A stretch of DNA of 38,352 nucleotides from Candidatus Methanomethylophilaceae archaeon (lineage in GTDB: Archaea; Thermoplasmatota; Thermoplasmata; Methanomassiliicoccales; Methanomethylophilaceae), in NCBI GenBank assembly GCA_017935945.1, contig JAGBGN010000057.1, positions 1 through 38,352 on the forward strand, in the 5' to 3' direction. The position numbers and the translations under genes are program-made. How positions within the stretch are numbered: position 1 is the stretch's first letter; each line of letters begins with the position of its first letter. This document shows positions 1 to 9,943 of the stretch, in pieces. The notes under the pieces were generated by a model. The model saw only the letters and a list, made by a program, of their open reading frames with translations, ran no database searches and was not told the origin of the DNA.

Positions 1-90
1 AGCTATCTCGAAAATATCGGAGAATCCAGGAAATCACACCATTTACCTCGGATCCGACAACGAAAAACAACGGATTTTGGAAGAAGATAA

Positions 91-3000
91 TCAATTCGTC
101 AAAGTGCCGAATTCACGTCCGAGGATGTAGAGGTCGGAACCCGCATCGATCCATACAGGCCCGTCATAATCCATGAACATACCATCTCCGATACGGTACA
201 TGTATCCGACCACGCCCTGGGTCTGAAGGGAGCTCAGATCCAGCATGTATTGGAGTACGGGGTCCACCGTAACGACCACATCTCCATAGATGTCGGGAAC
301 CGATACCTCACCTGTTGTGGGATCGTAGGTGTATCCGGTCGCCGGAAGTACGTTGCCGCCGATACGGACCTCTATGTCGTCGGGAAGCCTGTACCTCTCG
401 TTGTTGTCGGATGTGGAGGTGATCGTCAGGTTCAGGTCCGCACCATCATCGACCACTGTGGGTGTGTTGACCGTTGCACCCTCTAGTGGATCGACCACCA
501 CGGTCACATTCCAGACCCTGATGGCATCGACATCGATAACCACCTTCCCGAATACGTCGACGGAAAGGGCACCATCGACATCGTATGCATACTGACCTGT
601 GGCCAACTCCGCATCTGCCATGGTTCCGGAAATGGAATCGGGCAACCTGTATCCCTCCTCGGCGATGATTACTGACGAGTATGTCAGACCCTTGCCCACA
701 TACTGCACATCCACCGGTTCGATACCCTCGCCATCGATGGTGACCGAGAACACCTCTAAAAGTGCATGACCATGAACCGAACTCTCCGGGATTGCTGTCC
801 TTCCAACGGGCATATCGGCCTTGGCAACGGGATCGTCGACGGAACCGAGGTACACTACATACTGCCCGGGGGCCACATCTCCGGATACGGTTCCGGATGT
901 CATGGATAGGATCGCATCGGTTCCACTGACGGGCCTCACGATCACATCTATCGGATCCATGGATGCAGGTGATGCTCCATCGACAACGAGATCCACGGTT
1001 ATCGGGACCCTTCCATCGGAACCGGTTACGGTGCAGGTCACATCGACCTTCGTCACAACTTCATGATCGACGGATACGTTGTTCGTACCCATGGGTGCCC
1101 AGGAATAGGTGTATGTGCAACCCGCTCCGACAGCACCGTGACCGACTGCTGTGAAGGATACGGTCGTACCACCGGGTACGGTTGTACCGGAGGATATGGG
1201 CATCTCCCCTACTGCGGCAGTGACGATACTCTCGGAAGATACTCCCTCATCGATAACGTCGTATGATACGGTGTAGAAGTCAATGGTCAGATCCGAGTCC
1301 TTCCCCTCTATTGTGATCGATTCTCCGGTCTCAACATCTCCATAGAAGATGTTGTATGTCTTTCCGAGCACCACCTCACTGAAAGTCAGCTCCCCATCTT
1401 CAACGGAGGTGGGTGTGAGGGATGCACCTCCATCATCCACGACGATTATGCTCCATCCAGTATCTGCCTTGGTTCCATCGACGTTGGTTGTCACTGTCAA
1501 GGTATTGACGGTCCATATAGCGCTAACGACGATGTTGTCCGTGACATCGATTCCACTGTCGATAGTCAACTCACCATCGGAGAACGACCAGTCCTGATCC
1601 TCCGTGAGATCCTGTCCGCCCATCTCCACCGAGGTGACGTCGTCGATGGTGTATCCATCACGGACGAGTCCGATTGACTCGGACGAGGTGAGGATTCCGA
1701 ACGGGACGGTACCGGGGACGGCACGACCGTCATTGACCGTGACGGTGGCGCCATCGGTCCACCTGGCTACCACGGATGCTCCATCCAAACGGATCCAGCA
1801 ACCGTTGGAATCTGTGTAGCCGGATATATTGGCGACGAGGTCCCCACCGGCATCGATGAGCATGGTATCGTTACCATCCTGGATATAGTATCCCATGAGG
1901 TAATATCCCTCGTAGGAGGGAGCAATGAACTCTGGGAGTGTCTGATTGTAGGTCGCGGTCACCTTGGTGGAACCGTTCACCCCTCCAGCTGAATCTACAG
2001 TGATATCATACTGGTTGGGGATCCAACCTGCAACGAGTTCCAGGGTCTCTCCAGTGGGGACGATCCTGTCCCAATATCCTTCGGATGTCGTGAACCCGAC
2101 CGCATCGCGTACCAGGGTCCCGTCAGAGGCGACAACCTTGGTGACATCGCTGAAGTATCCTCCGAAGGTGTATCCCTCGCGAACCGGGGCGGTGAACTCC
2201 ATGGGTGCCCCACCGATGGTGTACTCGGTACCGGTGCTGAGGTATGTGACCGTCAGTCCATCCGGACCTCCGGTCCCAGGACCGTTGTCGAGGGCGATGA
2301 CGTATTCGACGGGTTCCCATACTGCATACAGTGTGTAGGTTCCGGTTGCATCATACTGGGTGGACAGCGTGGCCCCATCCTCATAAATGACATTTCCGTC
2401 GGAGGTGATGGCCCATCCCGCCAGTGCGTATCCAGGATTCTCATAACCGTTGATCGTCAGATCCTTTTCGGTACCGTATATGAAGTCCTGATCGGACATC
2501 GCACCTGTCGCACTCTCCGAATTCTTATCGAACCTTATGGTGAATGTGATCGCATTCCATATAGCGGTCATCTGCACAGTTCCGTTGTCCACGGAGGTGA
2601 GGTTGGTGACAGATGCCCCATCCTGGTACGGGACGTTCAGACCGGACACGGACCATCCAGCGAACACGTGTCCCGCGACCGTGAATCCGAGTGGGGTCAA
2701 CACCGCGGGAGTGTCGTACTCCATGTCCATGGGTTCCATGGATCCAGTCGCATCCTCATGACCTGCGATGAACTCGATGGTGTATGTGTTGGGTCTCCAA
2801 GTAGCTGTGAGAGTTACGACCTCCCCCTCGTTCACACAGAGGTCCTGCATGTACACCGAACCGTTGGAACCGATTACCGGGACGTTGGTTCCTATCGCAC
2901 TTCCATCCACAAGGGTCGTCGACTGCTGGTCCAGGACATCACCGGAAATTGCAGCATCGTTCAATGCACCGGAGACCATCCATCCCACGAAGGTGTATCC

Positions 3001-6000
3001 AGTCTTGGAAGGATCGTCAACGGACTGCGCAATACCGTACAACCATTCCCCAGGGGAGAGGTTGCCCTCTGTCCCACCATCCAAATCGTAATCGACCTGG
3101 TACTTGATCGGACCCCAGCTGGCAGTCAATGTCACGACACCGCCGTCAGTGACGGACATATTACTTATGTCTACCAACTTGGAGCCCTCCATATCGGAGT
3201 TCTTGATCAACTCCCCTGGTATGAGCCCCAGGTTCCAGTTTGCACCTGATCCGTCACGGTACTCCGTCTCCCCCAAGTCTGCATCGTCACCAGAGAGCGT
3301 CCATCCGAGGAAACTGTAACCGTCCTTGGTTGCGGGATGGACGGTCTGCCACTCACTATACTTCCATGTGGTCGGCTGGGCACCGGTAGCGATACCACCA
3401 CCCAGATCATAGTTCACTGTGTAGTCTATGGGCACATCCTCAACACTGAAGACCACGCTGTGATCGGGCATCTGGAACCTTCCATCGGCCACGGTCACAT
3501 GCACCTGATCCTCCGTAGTCTCTGTCCAAGCGGTTACATCGAGGTCCTTGTATCCGACCTTCGATGCTATACTCGGAAGGGTCACGATGACCCCGGGTGC
3601 GTAATACTCTTTGTCCACAAATGACCCATTACGTTCGTATGTGACACTGTCCCAAAGGACCCACAGTGCGTATACCTTCACTGTATCTCCGTCGTCATCT
3701 ATCTCGTAATAGAACTGGTCATCGACTGTATCCCCGTCATTTGCCACCCAACCATGGCTCGCACTGTCACCATAATCGTCTGTCCTCCATCCGTTCTGCC
3801 CCCAACCCTCACGTAAGAACTTGGAAGGCATGATCTCCCCACCAGCACCATACACGAACGTCTGGGTGTAGGTAACGGGAATAGAGGTATCTCCGTCGGT
3901 CGTGAATGCTGGCGAACCATCATCCATCGTTATGACGGTCGGCTCGACAGTGGGATTACCTGGATTGAATTCCAAGATGAACGTCCACGGTGTCACGATG
4001 AATCCCAATCCATCCGTGTCAGATGTGACGGTCTGGATACTGTGGACCTCCGCATCGGCACCAGTGGCGGATACGGTCATCAGGAAACGGTTGAGGGGCT
4101 CGATCACGAGTTCACCGCCCAGTCCGTCCGGGACCATCACGGAGAACGTCCCTGCGTCCGCATCGATGGTTCCGACGTACCTGTCATCACTGGATACCTC
4201 GAACACCACCTGCATGTCATCGGATGATATGGAATACTCCTGCTTCCCTGATTCTATGGTTCCGGACACCTCGTGGAGGATCTGGGACCTGAGCCAGTAG
4301 CTGTTGGAGTATACATCATCATTGTACACGAATCCTGTGAGTTTCGCCCTATCGAGGGGTTCGTTGCCCGTGTCCCCGACAACATGGAGAACACGGTCCT
4401 GCGACCATGTGCTTCCGACGTTGACGGCCGTGATGGTGCCATTGCCATCCGAGGTCTTCCATGTCCACTCGGTTTCACCGGAGTAATACTTCTTCCCATC
4501 GTATTCGATCTCTGTGAAGTAGCGGTATGAATTCAGGATGTTGTAATCATAATCACCGTACACCAACCTACCGTCCTCGTCCATGGTGATCACATAGTAC
4601 AACGAATCGTAGGTGTACCATGTATTGTTGATGGGCGTCTCGGAACGTGTGAACATGGATGCGTTGAACACGGTCTCTATGGATGAATCACCAGAGGTGT
4701 GTTCCATAGGGGTTATGGTTCCCTCGACATCCTGGGCGATGTTGATGTTGAAGAAGGCATCGTTGGCTACGGAATTCCAGGTACGACCGGGAATCTTGAG
4801 CACATCTATGCCTGTACAGTCCGCAAACGCCCTGTAACCGATATTCACCACGGAAACAGGGATGATAAGTTCACCTGTCATCCCTTCCGCTCCGGCGAAT
4901 GCCCCGTCCCCTATGCGGACGACATCCTCAGGTATAATGACTGAATCTGAGGATAGACCGGTCGGATAGGCCATGACTGTCCTGGTCACATTGGTGTTGT
5001 CTCCGGAACCGGTGGTGTAGTTCTGGATGAGCAATTCTCCTTCAACGGTGTATTTGTAGTAGTTGCCTCCTCCGGAACCGCCCTGTGCCACGGAGAATCC
5101 CATGAACGTGGAGCGTTCGAACGCCGATTCATAGATGCAACCGATACTTGCAGGGATCTCCAGGGTCCCCGTTACACCGGTCATGTTGGCGAAAGCGTAA
5201 CTGTCTATGTAATTCGAACCGCCCCTGATCACGACCGATGTTATTCCGGAGCAACCGTCGAACGCATTGGAACCAATGATTGTCACTGTTGACGGGATCT
5301 CCAGGGTCCCCGTCAATGATGAACATCCACTGAAAACTCCGTAGCTGATGGATGTTATGTAGGACGGGATGATTACAGTACCGGTCATCGATGAACAATT
5401 CGCAAATGCACTTCCCCCCAGGGACGTGAGGTTCTCGGGAAGGTAGAGTTCCGAGGCGATTGATGAACATCCCCTGAATGCGGAACTACCGATGGTCGTA
5501 ACCGTACTTGGAATCGTCAACGAGGTTATGTTGAGACATCCGTTGAACATATTGTTCGGTATCCCGGTCACACCTTCGGAAATCACCACCCCCGTCAGTC
5601 CTTCACACTCGCTGAATGCATATGTTCCGATGCTGGTTACCGTCGAAGGGATCGTTACATCCCCGGTCAGTCCCTCGGAATACTCGAAGGCACCGTACCC
5701 GATGCTGACCAGACCCTCGGTCAATGACAGGGGACCCGAGATCTTACAACTCTGGAACGCATGGTCCCCTATCTCTCTGACGTTTCCAGGTATCGTCAAT
5801 CCTGACGTCACTTCATTGCTTAGACAATAGAAGGCTCCTTCTCCGATTGAGGTGACATCCAAGGGTATGGTTATCTGTGTCAACATGGGGTCAACCAACA
5901 CGATGATCCTCTCATCATCCTCCCCCCTCTCTATGAAGAGGCCGTTCTCCAGATAGTATCTGGAGGATTCCGAGGATGCCATCGTCAGACCACCATGGGT

Positions 6001-6582
6001 CAAACCGGCGAATACATCGCAATCTTCTAAGGAACCTACACCCGCGGGAAGCGACAGGGTTCCTGTGATGGATGCACCGTAGAATGCATCGCTTGCTATC
6101 GACAGGGTTTCACCGGGAACCGGTTCACCGATGGACATGTTTCCGGTGACTTCGATATCTTCAAAAGCATAGGCCTCGATGGATGTGACCGATCCAGGGA
6201 TGATCAGATTACCTGAAAACTCCGTTCCCCAGAATGCATCATACCCAATCGTCTTTATCGTGTCCGGCAAGGTCAACGTTCCGACTGTGGAATAACGGAA
6301 ATAATCTACTCCAGTAACAGTGTATTGCACATCATCATACGATACGGTTTCGGGAATGGTCACAATATTGGCTTCCATCTCATCAGTCAACTTCACATGA
6401 ACCTCTTTCGAGGTGTCGTCATCGACGGTGATCACATATCCGATGTTGTTGCCATGTTCGTCAGTGACTGCGAACGTATCGCCCACAGCCCCCTCCGCGG
6501 CATCGTCCACACAAACGAGGACCACCCCGAATACCAGCACAAACATCGCCATGGCCACCGCCATCACTCTGCTATCATTCAT
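91..6582 (-). CDS. Giant secreted surface protein with BspA-like leucine-rich repeats and InlB B-repeats
   Basis: This is a 2163-residue probable extracellular protein, likely an adhesin-like surface factor. Residues 1-32 form a signal peptide: a short charged start, then the hydrophobic stretch VMAVAMAMFVLVFGVVLVCV. Residues about 50-640 carry many BspA/LRR_5-type repeats with the recurring pattern 'IPxxVTxIGxxAFxxCxxLTG'. Residues about 1060-1600 hold six InlB B-repeat/Listeria-Bacteroides-type modules (for example 'YTVNYDLGGG...GYSFLGW'). The last 550 residues are beta-rich, Thr/Val/Asp-rich modules. I see no C-terminal membrane segment, LPXTG-like or other anchor before the TGA stop. A GGAG ribosome-binding site lies about 9 nt before the ATG, and a TATA-like CTTTATATC lies about 75 bp upstream. 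Such proteins are common in host-associated Methanomassiliicoccales. The ligand cannot be inferred. Confidence 0.88.
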   Translation of the reverse strand: MNDSRVMAVAMAMFVLVFGVVLVCVDDAAEGAVGDTFAVTDEHGNNIGYVITVDDDTSKEVHVKLTDEMEANIVTIPETVSYDDVQYTVTGVDYFRYSTVGTLTLPDTIKTIGYDAFWGTEFSGNLIIPGSVTSIEAYAFEDIEVTGNMSIGEPVPGETLSIASDAFYGASITGTLSLPAGVGSLEDCDVFAGLTHGGLTMASSESSRYYLENGLFIERGEDDERIIVLVDPMLTQITIPLDVTSIGEGAFYCLSNEVTSGLTIPGNVREIGDHAFQSCKISGPLSLTEGLVSIGYGAFEYSEGLTGDVTIPSTVTSIGTYAFSECEGLTGVVISEGVTGIPNNMFNGCLNITSLTIPSTVTTIGSSAFRGCSSIASELYLPENLTSLGGSAFANCSSMTGTVIIPSYITSISYGVFSGCSSLTGTLEIPSTVTIIGSNAFDGCSGITSVVIRGGSNYIDSYAFANMTGVTGTLEIPASIGCIYESAFERSTFMGFSVAQGGSGGGNYYKYTVEGELLIQNYTTGSGDNTNVTRTVMAYPTGLSSDSVIIPEDVVRIGDGAFAGAEGMTGELIIPVSVVNIGYRAFADCTGIDVLKIPGRTWNSVANDAFFNINIAQDVEGTITPMEHTSGDSSIETVFNASMFTRSETPINNTWYTYDSLYYVITMDEDGRLVYGDYDYNILNSYRYFTEIEYDGKKYYSGETEWTWKTSDGNGTITAVNVGSTWSQDRVLHVVGDTGNEPLDRAKLTGFVYNDDVYSNSYWLRSQILHEVSGTIESGKQEYSISSDDMQVVFEVSSDDRYVGTIDADAGTFSVMVPDGLGGELVIEPLNRFLMTVSATGADAEVHSIQTVTSDTDGLGFIVTPWTFILEFNPGNPTVEPTVITMDDGSPAFTTDGDTSIPVTYTQTFVYGAGGEIMPSKFLREGWGQNGWRTDDYGDSASHGWVANDGDTVDDQFYYEIDDDGDTVKVYALWVLWDSVTYERNGSFVDKEYYAPGVIVTLPSIASKVGYKDLDVTAWTETTEDQVHVTVADGRFQMPDHSVVFSVEDVPIDYTVNYDLGGGIATGAQPTTWKYSEWQTVHPATKDGYSFLGWTLSGDDADLGETEYRDGSGANWNLGLIPGELIKNSDMEGSKLVDISNMSVTDGGVVTLTASWGPIKYQVDYDLDGGTEGNLSPGEWLYGIAQSVDDPSKTGYTFVGWMVSGALNDAAISGDVLDQQSTTLVDGSAIGTNVPVIGSNGSVYMQDLCVNEGEVVTLTATWRPNTYTIEFIAGHEDATGSMEPMDMEYDTPAVLTPLGFTVAGHVFAGWSVSGLNVPYQDGASVTNLTSVDNGTVQMTAIWNAITFTIRFDKNSESATGAMSDQDFIYGTEKDLTINGYENPGYALAGWAITSDGNVIYEDGATLSTQYDATGTYTLYAVWEPVEYVIALDNGPGTGGPDGLTVTYLSTGTEYTIGGAPMEFTAPVREGYTFGGYFSDVTKVVASDGTLVRDAVGFTTSEGYWDRIVPTGETLELVAGWIPNQYDITVDSAGGVNGSTKVTATYNQTLPEFIAPSYEGYYLMGYYIQDGNDTMLIDAGGDLVANISGYTDSNGCWIRLDGASVVARWTDGATVTVNDGRAVPGTVPFGILTSSESIGLVRDGYTIDDVTSVEMGGQDLTEDQDWSFSDGELTIDSGIDVTDNIVVSAIWTVNTLTVTTNVDGTKADTGWSIIVVDDGGASLTPTSVEDGELTFSEVVLGKTYNIFYGDVETGESITIEGKDSDLTIDFYTVSYDVIDEGVSSESIVTAAVGEMPISSGTTVPGGTTVSFTAVGHGAVGAGCTYTYSWAPMGTNNVSVDHEVVTKVDVTCTVTGSDGRVPITVDLVVDGASPASMDPIDVIVRPVSGTDAILSMTSGTVSGDVAPGQYVVYLGSVDDPVAKADMPVGRTAIPESSVHGHALLEVFSVTIDGEGIEPVDVQYVGKGLTYSSVIIAEEGYRLPDSISGTMADAELATGQYAYDVDGALSVDVFGKVVIDVDAIRVWNVTVVVDPLEGATVNTPTVVDDGADLNLTITSTSDNNERYRLPDDIEVRIGGNVLPATGYTYDPTTGEVSVPDIYGDVVVTVDPVLQYMLDLSSLQTQGVVGYMYRIGDGMFMDYDGPVWIDAGSDLYILGREFGTLTN

Positions 6583-6914
6583 CTCTCAATCTCCTGTCCC
6601 CCGAATCATGGAGGGCAGCTGATGCTGCTGGTATCGGAGACTCCTTGACAATCTGATATAAAGACGACATATGACGTACAGCAGCCATGGACCAACGGAT
6701 GATTCTGTTAAACATCCGAAACATCTGGTTGCACGAAAATCCCCCTCCCCTCGCACCAATCCGGCGTCATCTTTGAGAACAAATTACGTCATTCGTACGA
6801 CGCGTGCGACATCCCTGATTCCGTGTGCGAGTGAGCACCACAGGACGTCCCCGAACCCTGCGCCAACCCATCTCCCGATTTATACTGGCACCAGCGAATC
6901 CGAAGTACGATAGT
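6583..6914. promoter_or_regulatory. Divergent promoter region between the surface protein and the zinc-ribbon/SPFH operon
   Basis: This 332-bp gene-free interval separates divergent genes. On the minus strand a TATA-like CTTTATATC (about 6653-6664) would start a leader of about 50 nt for the surface protein. That leader holds a small GCAGC-ATCA-GCTGC hairpin (6615-6628). On the plus strand TTTATAC at 6879-6885 sits about 30 bp before the ATG at 6915, so that transcript is nearly leaderless. I found no convincing gene in the rest. Confidence 0.55.
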
Positions 6915-7835
6915 ATGGCGTTCAAGTTTTTCAAGGACGGTGACGACCTCTATGATGAAGCCACCGAGTTACTGAAGCGCGGAGAGTATGGTAAGGCACG
7001 CGACATATTCCAGAAATCCATCGACAAGGATGGTGGTACGGATGATGTTGCAGCAGTCATGGTTGCACTCATAGACCTGAAGGACCGTCAAACCGAGGGT
7101 TCTGCGTACAAGAGGGTCTCCGATGCACTTTCTAAGACGGATGCCACTGAGATCGTATTCGGACTCACCACCATATCGTGTTCGGAACTCTCCACGGAAT
7201 GTGGACTCATGAAGCGCAAGATGGAACTTCTCAGTACTTCCGACAAGAAGTCAAAGTCAGATGGGCTGCAGAAGCTGGCCGTGGAGTTCCAATCCGCGAT
7301 AGGTGACCGCAATCTGATCGTTCCGATGCTATTCAGGAACGATTCCACGATGACTGGTACCACCGAGTTCCTGAATCTGATGGCCATATCCTATGAGACG
7401 CTTTCCGAGGACATTGTGTGGACGGATACCCAGAAGGCAGCCGAGTACGAACAGATTGCCGCCGGGTACAGGCAGCAGAATGGCCAGCCCCCGGATGCGA
7501 ACATGGAGAGGATAAGGTGCTTCTCCACTACCTGCAGATGCTGGATGTGCGGGAGGGTCGCCACCGGGGAGGGCATACACTTCTTCAGTGCACCATCGGA
7601 AGTGACCACTAGTCTGGATAACGGTGAAGACAGTCCGGTCAAGTCCAGGCCGGAAGGTGGGGCCCACATCTACATCTGCCGTGCTTGTTACACCGCAGTC
7701 TCCAAGAGATCCGATGAGATTTCCAGGAGATACTACAACGAAGCCATCGCAGAACTTCGCCGTGCAGAGGTGAGACTGCAGGCGGAGATCGCGGCCCTCC
7801 AATCACAGATCTCCATGATCAGGATGAGTAGATAA
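6915..7835 (+). CDS. TPR-like protein with C-terminal zinc finger, first gene of the zinc-ribbon/SPFH operon
   Basis: This is a 306-residue cytoplasmic protein of unknown function. I chose the ATG at 6915 because a TATA box lies about 30 bp upstream; the reading frame stays open further upstream, but that part would precede the promoter. Residues about 10-45 ('LYDEATELLKRGEYGKARDIF') resemble a TPR helix pair. Near residue 210 begins a likely metal site with Cys-rich 'CWMCG', paired with 'CRAC' near residue 255. The C-terminus (about 270-300) is a heptad-like helix rich in Glu, Ala and Gln. The stop is TAA, one of only two non-TGA stops in the window. The next gene begins one base after it, so the two are surely cotranscribed. 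I do not recognise a named family. Confidence 0.8.
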   Translation: MAFKFFKDGDDLYDEATELLKRGEYGKARDIFQKSIDKDGGTDDVAAVMVALIDLKDRQTEGSAYKRVSDALSKTDATEIVFGLTTISCSELSTECGLMKRKMELLSTSDKKSKSDGLQKLAVEFQSAIGDRNLIVPMLFRNDSTMTGTTEFLNLMAISYETLSEDIVWTDTQKAAEYEQIAAGYRQQNGQPPDANMERIRCFSTTCRCWMCGRVATGEGIHFFSAPSEVTTSLDNGEDSPVKSRPEGGAHIYICRACYTAVSKRSDEISRRYYNEAIAELRRAEVRLQAEIAALQSQISMIRMSR

Positions 7836-7836
7836 T

Positions 7837-9381
7837 ATGGATGGTATGGTAGAGCTCAGGTGCAAATACTGCGGTGCCCCGTTGGACAGATCGGATGTGG
7901 AATCCGACTCCCCTTACGTGACCTGTCCCAGCTGCGGGACGACTCAGCAGAGGGTGGATGCCAGGGCATACATGGACCAGATGATGGGCCAGATCCAATC
8001 ATGGATAAGCAAGGCAATCCCTGGTGGATTCTCCCTTGCACAACAGGAGAACGTGGATCCCATCGCGAGGCACAATATATTCATCAACAACGTGAAACCC
8101 ATGTTGGATGTGGAGATCAGAGACTACAGGTTCTCTTTCGACAGTGCTATGTCATCCCCGCTCATGGTGATGCCGTTCTCCAAGGGTGAGACCCTCAAAT
8201 CCAAGCATACCTCCACTCAGGCGTTCGAGTTCAATGCCAAGTTGAAAAGTATCGAACCCTTGGCTGTAGATGGAAACGATAAGAGAACCGTCCAGGAGGC
8301 CGAAGACATCGCAATGGCCTACGCCTTGATTGTCAACAACTCCAAACTGACCATCGACACGACACCCGGGCGCTTTTCACTCATGTCGAAGAACTTCAAA
8401 GAAGCTGCAGGAGCGGTCAGAAAGCATGAGGGGTACACGGCTCTGGCCACCCGTCTGGATGCCCTGGCAGAGGTCTGCAACGCATCGGAAATGGTCCTCA
8501 ACGGGGACACCCTCGGGTGTTCGGTGGGAGTCGAACGTGCGATATCCATGTTCGAGAAATCCAAGGAAGGTGTCCTCTCTGATCCCCGTACCGCCATGAT
8601 GCTACGTGCCATAGATGTGGAGCTGTCCCAGACGAAGACCCTGAAGGGTGTGACGGACATGGTCCTCAACGGGACCACCAGAGATCCTTTGAAAACGCTG
8701 GAGATCGTGGACAAAGTGTCTGCGATAGATTATCCGCGTATCGGGAACTGGAGCAACCTCCTGGGCAGGGCGGACAGGGATGCTGAGATATACGGTTACA
8801 TCGAGAGGATCTCCTCGGCCAAAGGTGACGGTACCCTTCCGATCTGCACCGGTGGGGGAGACACGCTGTACCCATTCTGGGATGTTGACCTCAGATACAG
8901 CTTCACCACAGGCAGCCTGTTCTCCAAGAAGACTGTGGAAGTCACTGAGGACATCCTCGTCCCCGCCACGTTCACGATCAGCCAGAATGCCCTGTCGGAT
9001 CCGAGGAAGGGCTTGACGGACATCTTCTCCGCAGCTCCGCAGAGCTCCATACTCGACAGGATCAAGGGCAACGAGGACAGCATCAGTGGTGGAAGCGGCA
9101 TCGGACGGCTCACAGAATCCGCTGCAGAGAACAGGCCCGGGAACAGGACGGTGGTCGTACCACTGTCCACCAGGACCGAAGCGGTCAGACTCGTCGAAGA
9201 GTATCTGAAACAGTGTTCCGCCACCCATTCCAAACTGAAACTCAGCAGTCCCAAGGTCAAGGAGCTGGTCTACATCCCCTGCGCGATGGCCGACGGGGGG
9301 ATCTCCCTCCCCGACGAGTTCCGCGGACTGGAACCCGCCATCCTCAGGATGCCGGAGATGAGGGGAGTGGTGACCATATGA
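7837..9381 (+). CDS. Zinc-ribbon protein of unknown function, second gene of the operon
   Basis: This 514-residue protein has an N-terminal zinc ribbon ('CKYCGAPLD...CPSCGTTQ', residues about 7-35) followed by a helix 'ARAYMDQMMGQIQSWISKAIP'. A long soluble region without membrane segments follows. The start ATG lies two bases after the upstream TAA stop. An internal in-frame ATG four codons later (MVELRCKYCG) is an alternative. From memory, similar N-terminal layouts occur in archaeal and bacterial proteins encoded beside SPFH/YdjI-like genes; I could not check this. The position between a TPR/zinc-finger protein and a coiled-coil protein suggests a multi-subunit assembly. No catalytic motif is evident. 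Confidence 0.8.
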   Translation: MDGMVELRCKYCGAPLDRSDVESDSPYVTCPSCGTTQQRVDARAYMDQMMGQIQSWISKAIPGGFSLAQQENVDPIARHNIFINNVKPMLDVEIRDYRFSFDSAMSSPLMVMPFSKGETLKSKHTSTQAFEFNAKLKSIEPLAVDGNDKRTVQEAEDIAMAYALIVNNSKLTIDTTPGRFSLMSKNFKEAAGAVRKHEGYTALATRLDALAEVCNASEMVLNGDTLGCSVGVERAISMFEKSKEGVLSDPRTAMMLRAIDVELSQTKTLKGVTDMVLNGTTRDPLKTLEIVDKVSAIDYPRIGNWSNLLGRADRDAEIYGYIERISSAKGDGTLPICTGGGDTLYPFWDVDLRYSFTTGSLFSKKTVEVTEDILVPATFTISQNALSDPRKGLTDIFSAAPQSSILDRIKGNEDSISGGSGIGRLTESAAENRPGNRTVVVPLSTRTEAVRLVEEYLKQCSATHSKLKLSSPKVKELVYIPCAMADGGISLPDEFRGLEPAILRMPEMRGVVTI

Positions 9382-9403
9382 CCTGGACTAGGAGGTGAAC
9401 AGG

Positions 9404-9943
9404 ATGACGATGGATCAGAAAGTGAAGTATGAGATAAAGAGCAAAATGACCCTCGCTGAGAGGGTTGCCATGTACGTCCCCGGATACAGGGGGTACAGGG
9501 AGAGAAACCTCCGCAGAGACGAGGACAGGGCGGTCAGGAACGAACTGTCCCGCGCCATACAGGGCACAAAACAGGAACTGGCGACCGTACAGAGGACACT
9601 GGTGAGACAACCCGGACCCATGATGGATGTCGAGAGGATAAGGACCAAGGTCGACAGGTACGACATAGACGTGAAGAAGGCCGCAAATGGATACTCCGGA
9701 TTCCATGCCTCGATGAAGGTCCAACAGGAGGATCTTGACAGGTTGGTAGAATGGGATGCGGGACTGTTCGATGACATAGAACTGCTCAGACAGCACACTT
9801 CCGAGCTCATGGCTGCCACCGATTCGGACGGGGAGGTTCAAACCTGCATACGTCAGCTGGAGAGGACCATCGACTCGCTGATAGAGTCGTACAACCAGAG
9901 GGAATCAATCATGAAGGGCCTCACAGACGGAGGTGAGGAGTGA
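9404..9943 (+). CDS. Coiled-coil protein, third gene of the operon
   Basis: This 179-residue protein is almost entirely helical and highly charged. The start ATG at 9404 is chosen because GGAGGTGA (9391-9398) lies 5 nt upstream; a GTG at 9395 would overlap that ribosome-binding site. The N-terminus has a conserved-looking 'YVPGYRGYRERNLRRDEDR' segment, followed by heptad-rich helices up to the Glu-rich end. There are no cysteines arranged as a zinc site and no membrane segment. The stop codon overlaps the next ATG by one base (TGATG), so it is probably translationally coupled to the SPFH gene. The helical build and the context resemble PspA-type partners of SPFH/YdjI-like proteins in bacteria, but this is an inference from layout, not clear homology. 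Confidence 0.8.
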   Translation: MTMDQKVKYEIKSKMTLAERVAMYVPGYRGYRERNLRRDEDRAVRNELSRAIQGTKQELATVQRTLVRQPGPMMDVERIRTKVDRYDIDVKKAANGYSGFHASMKVQQEDLDRLVEWDAGLFDDIELLRQHTSELMAATDSDGEVQTCIRQLERTIDSLIESYNQRESIMKGLTDGGEE

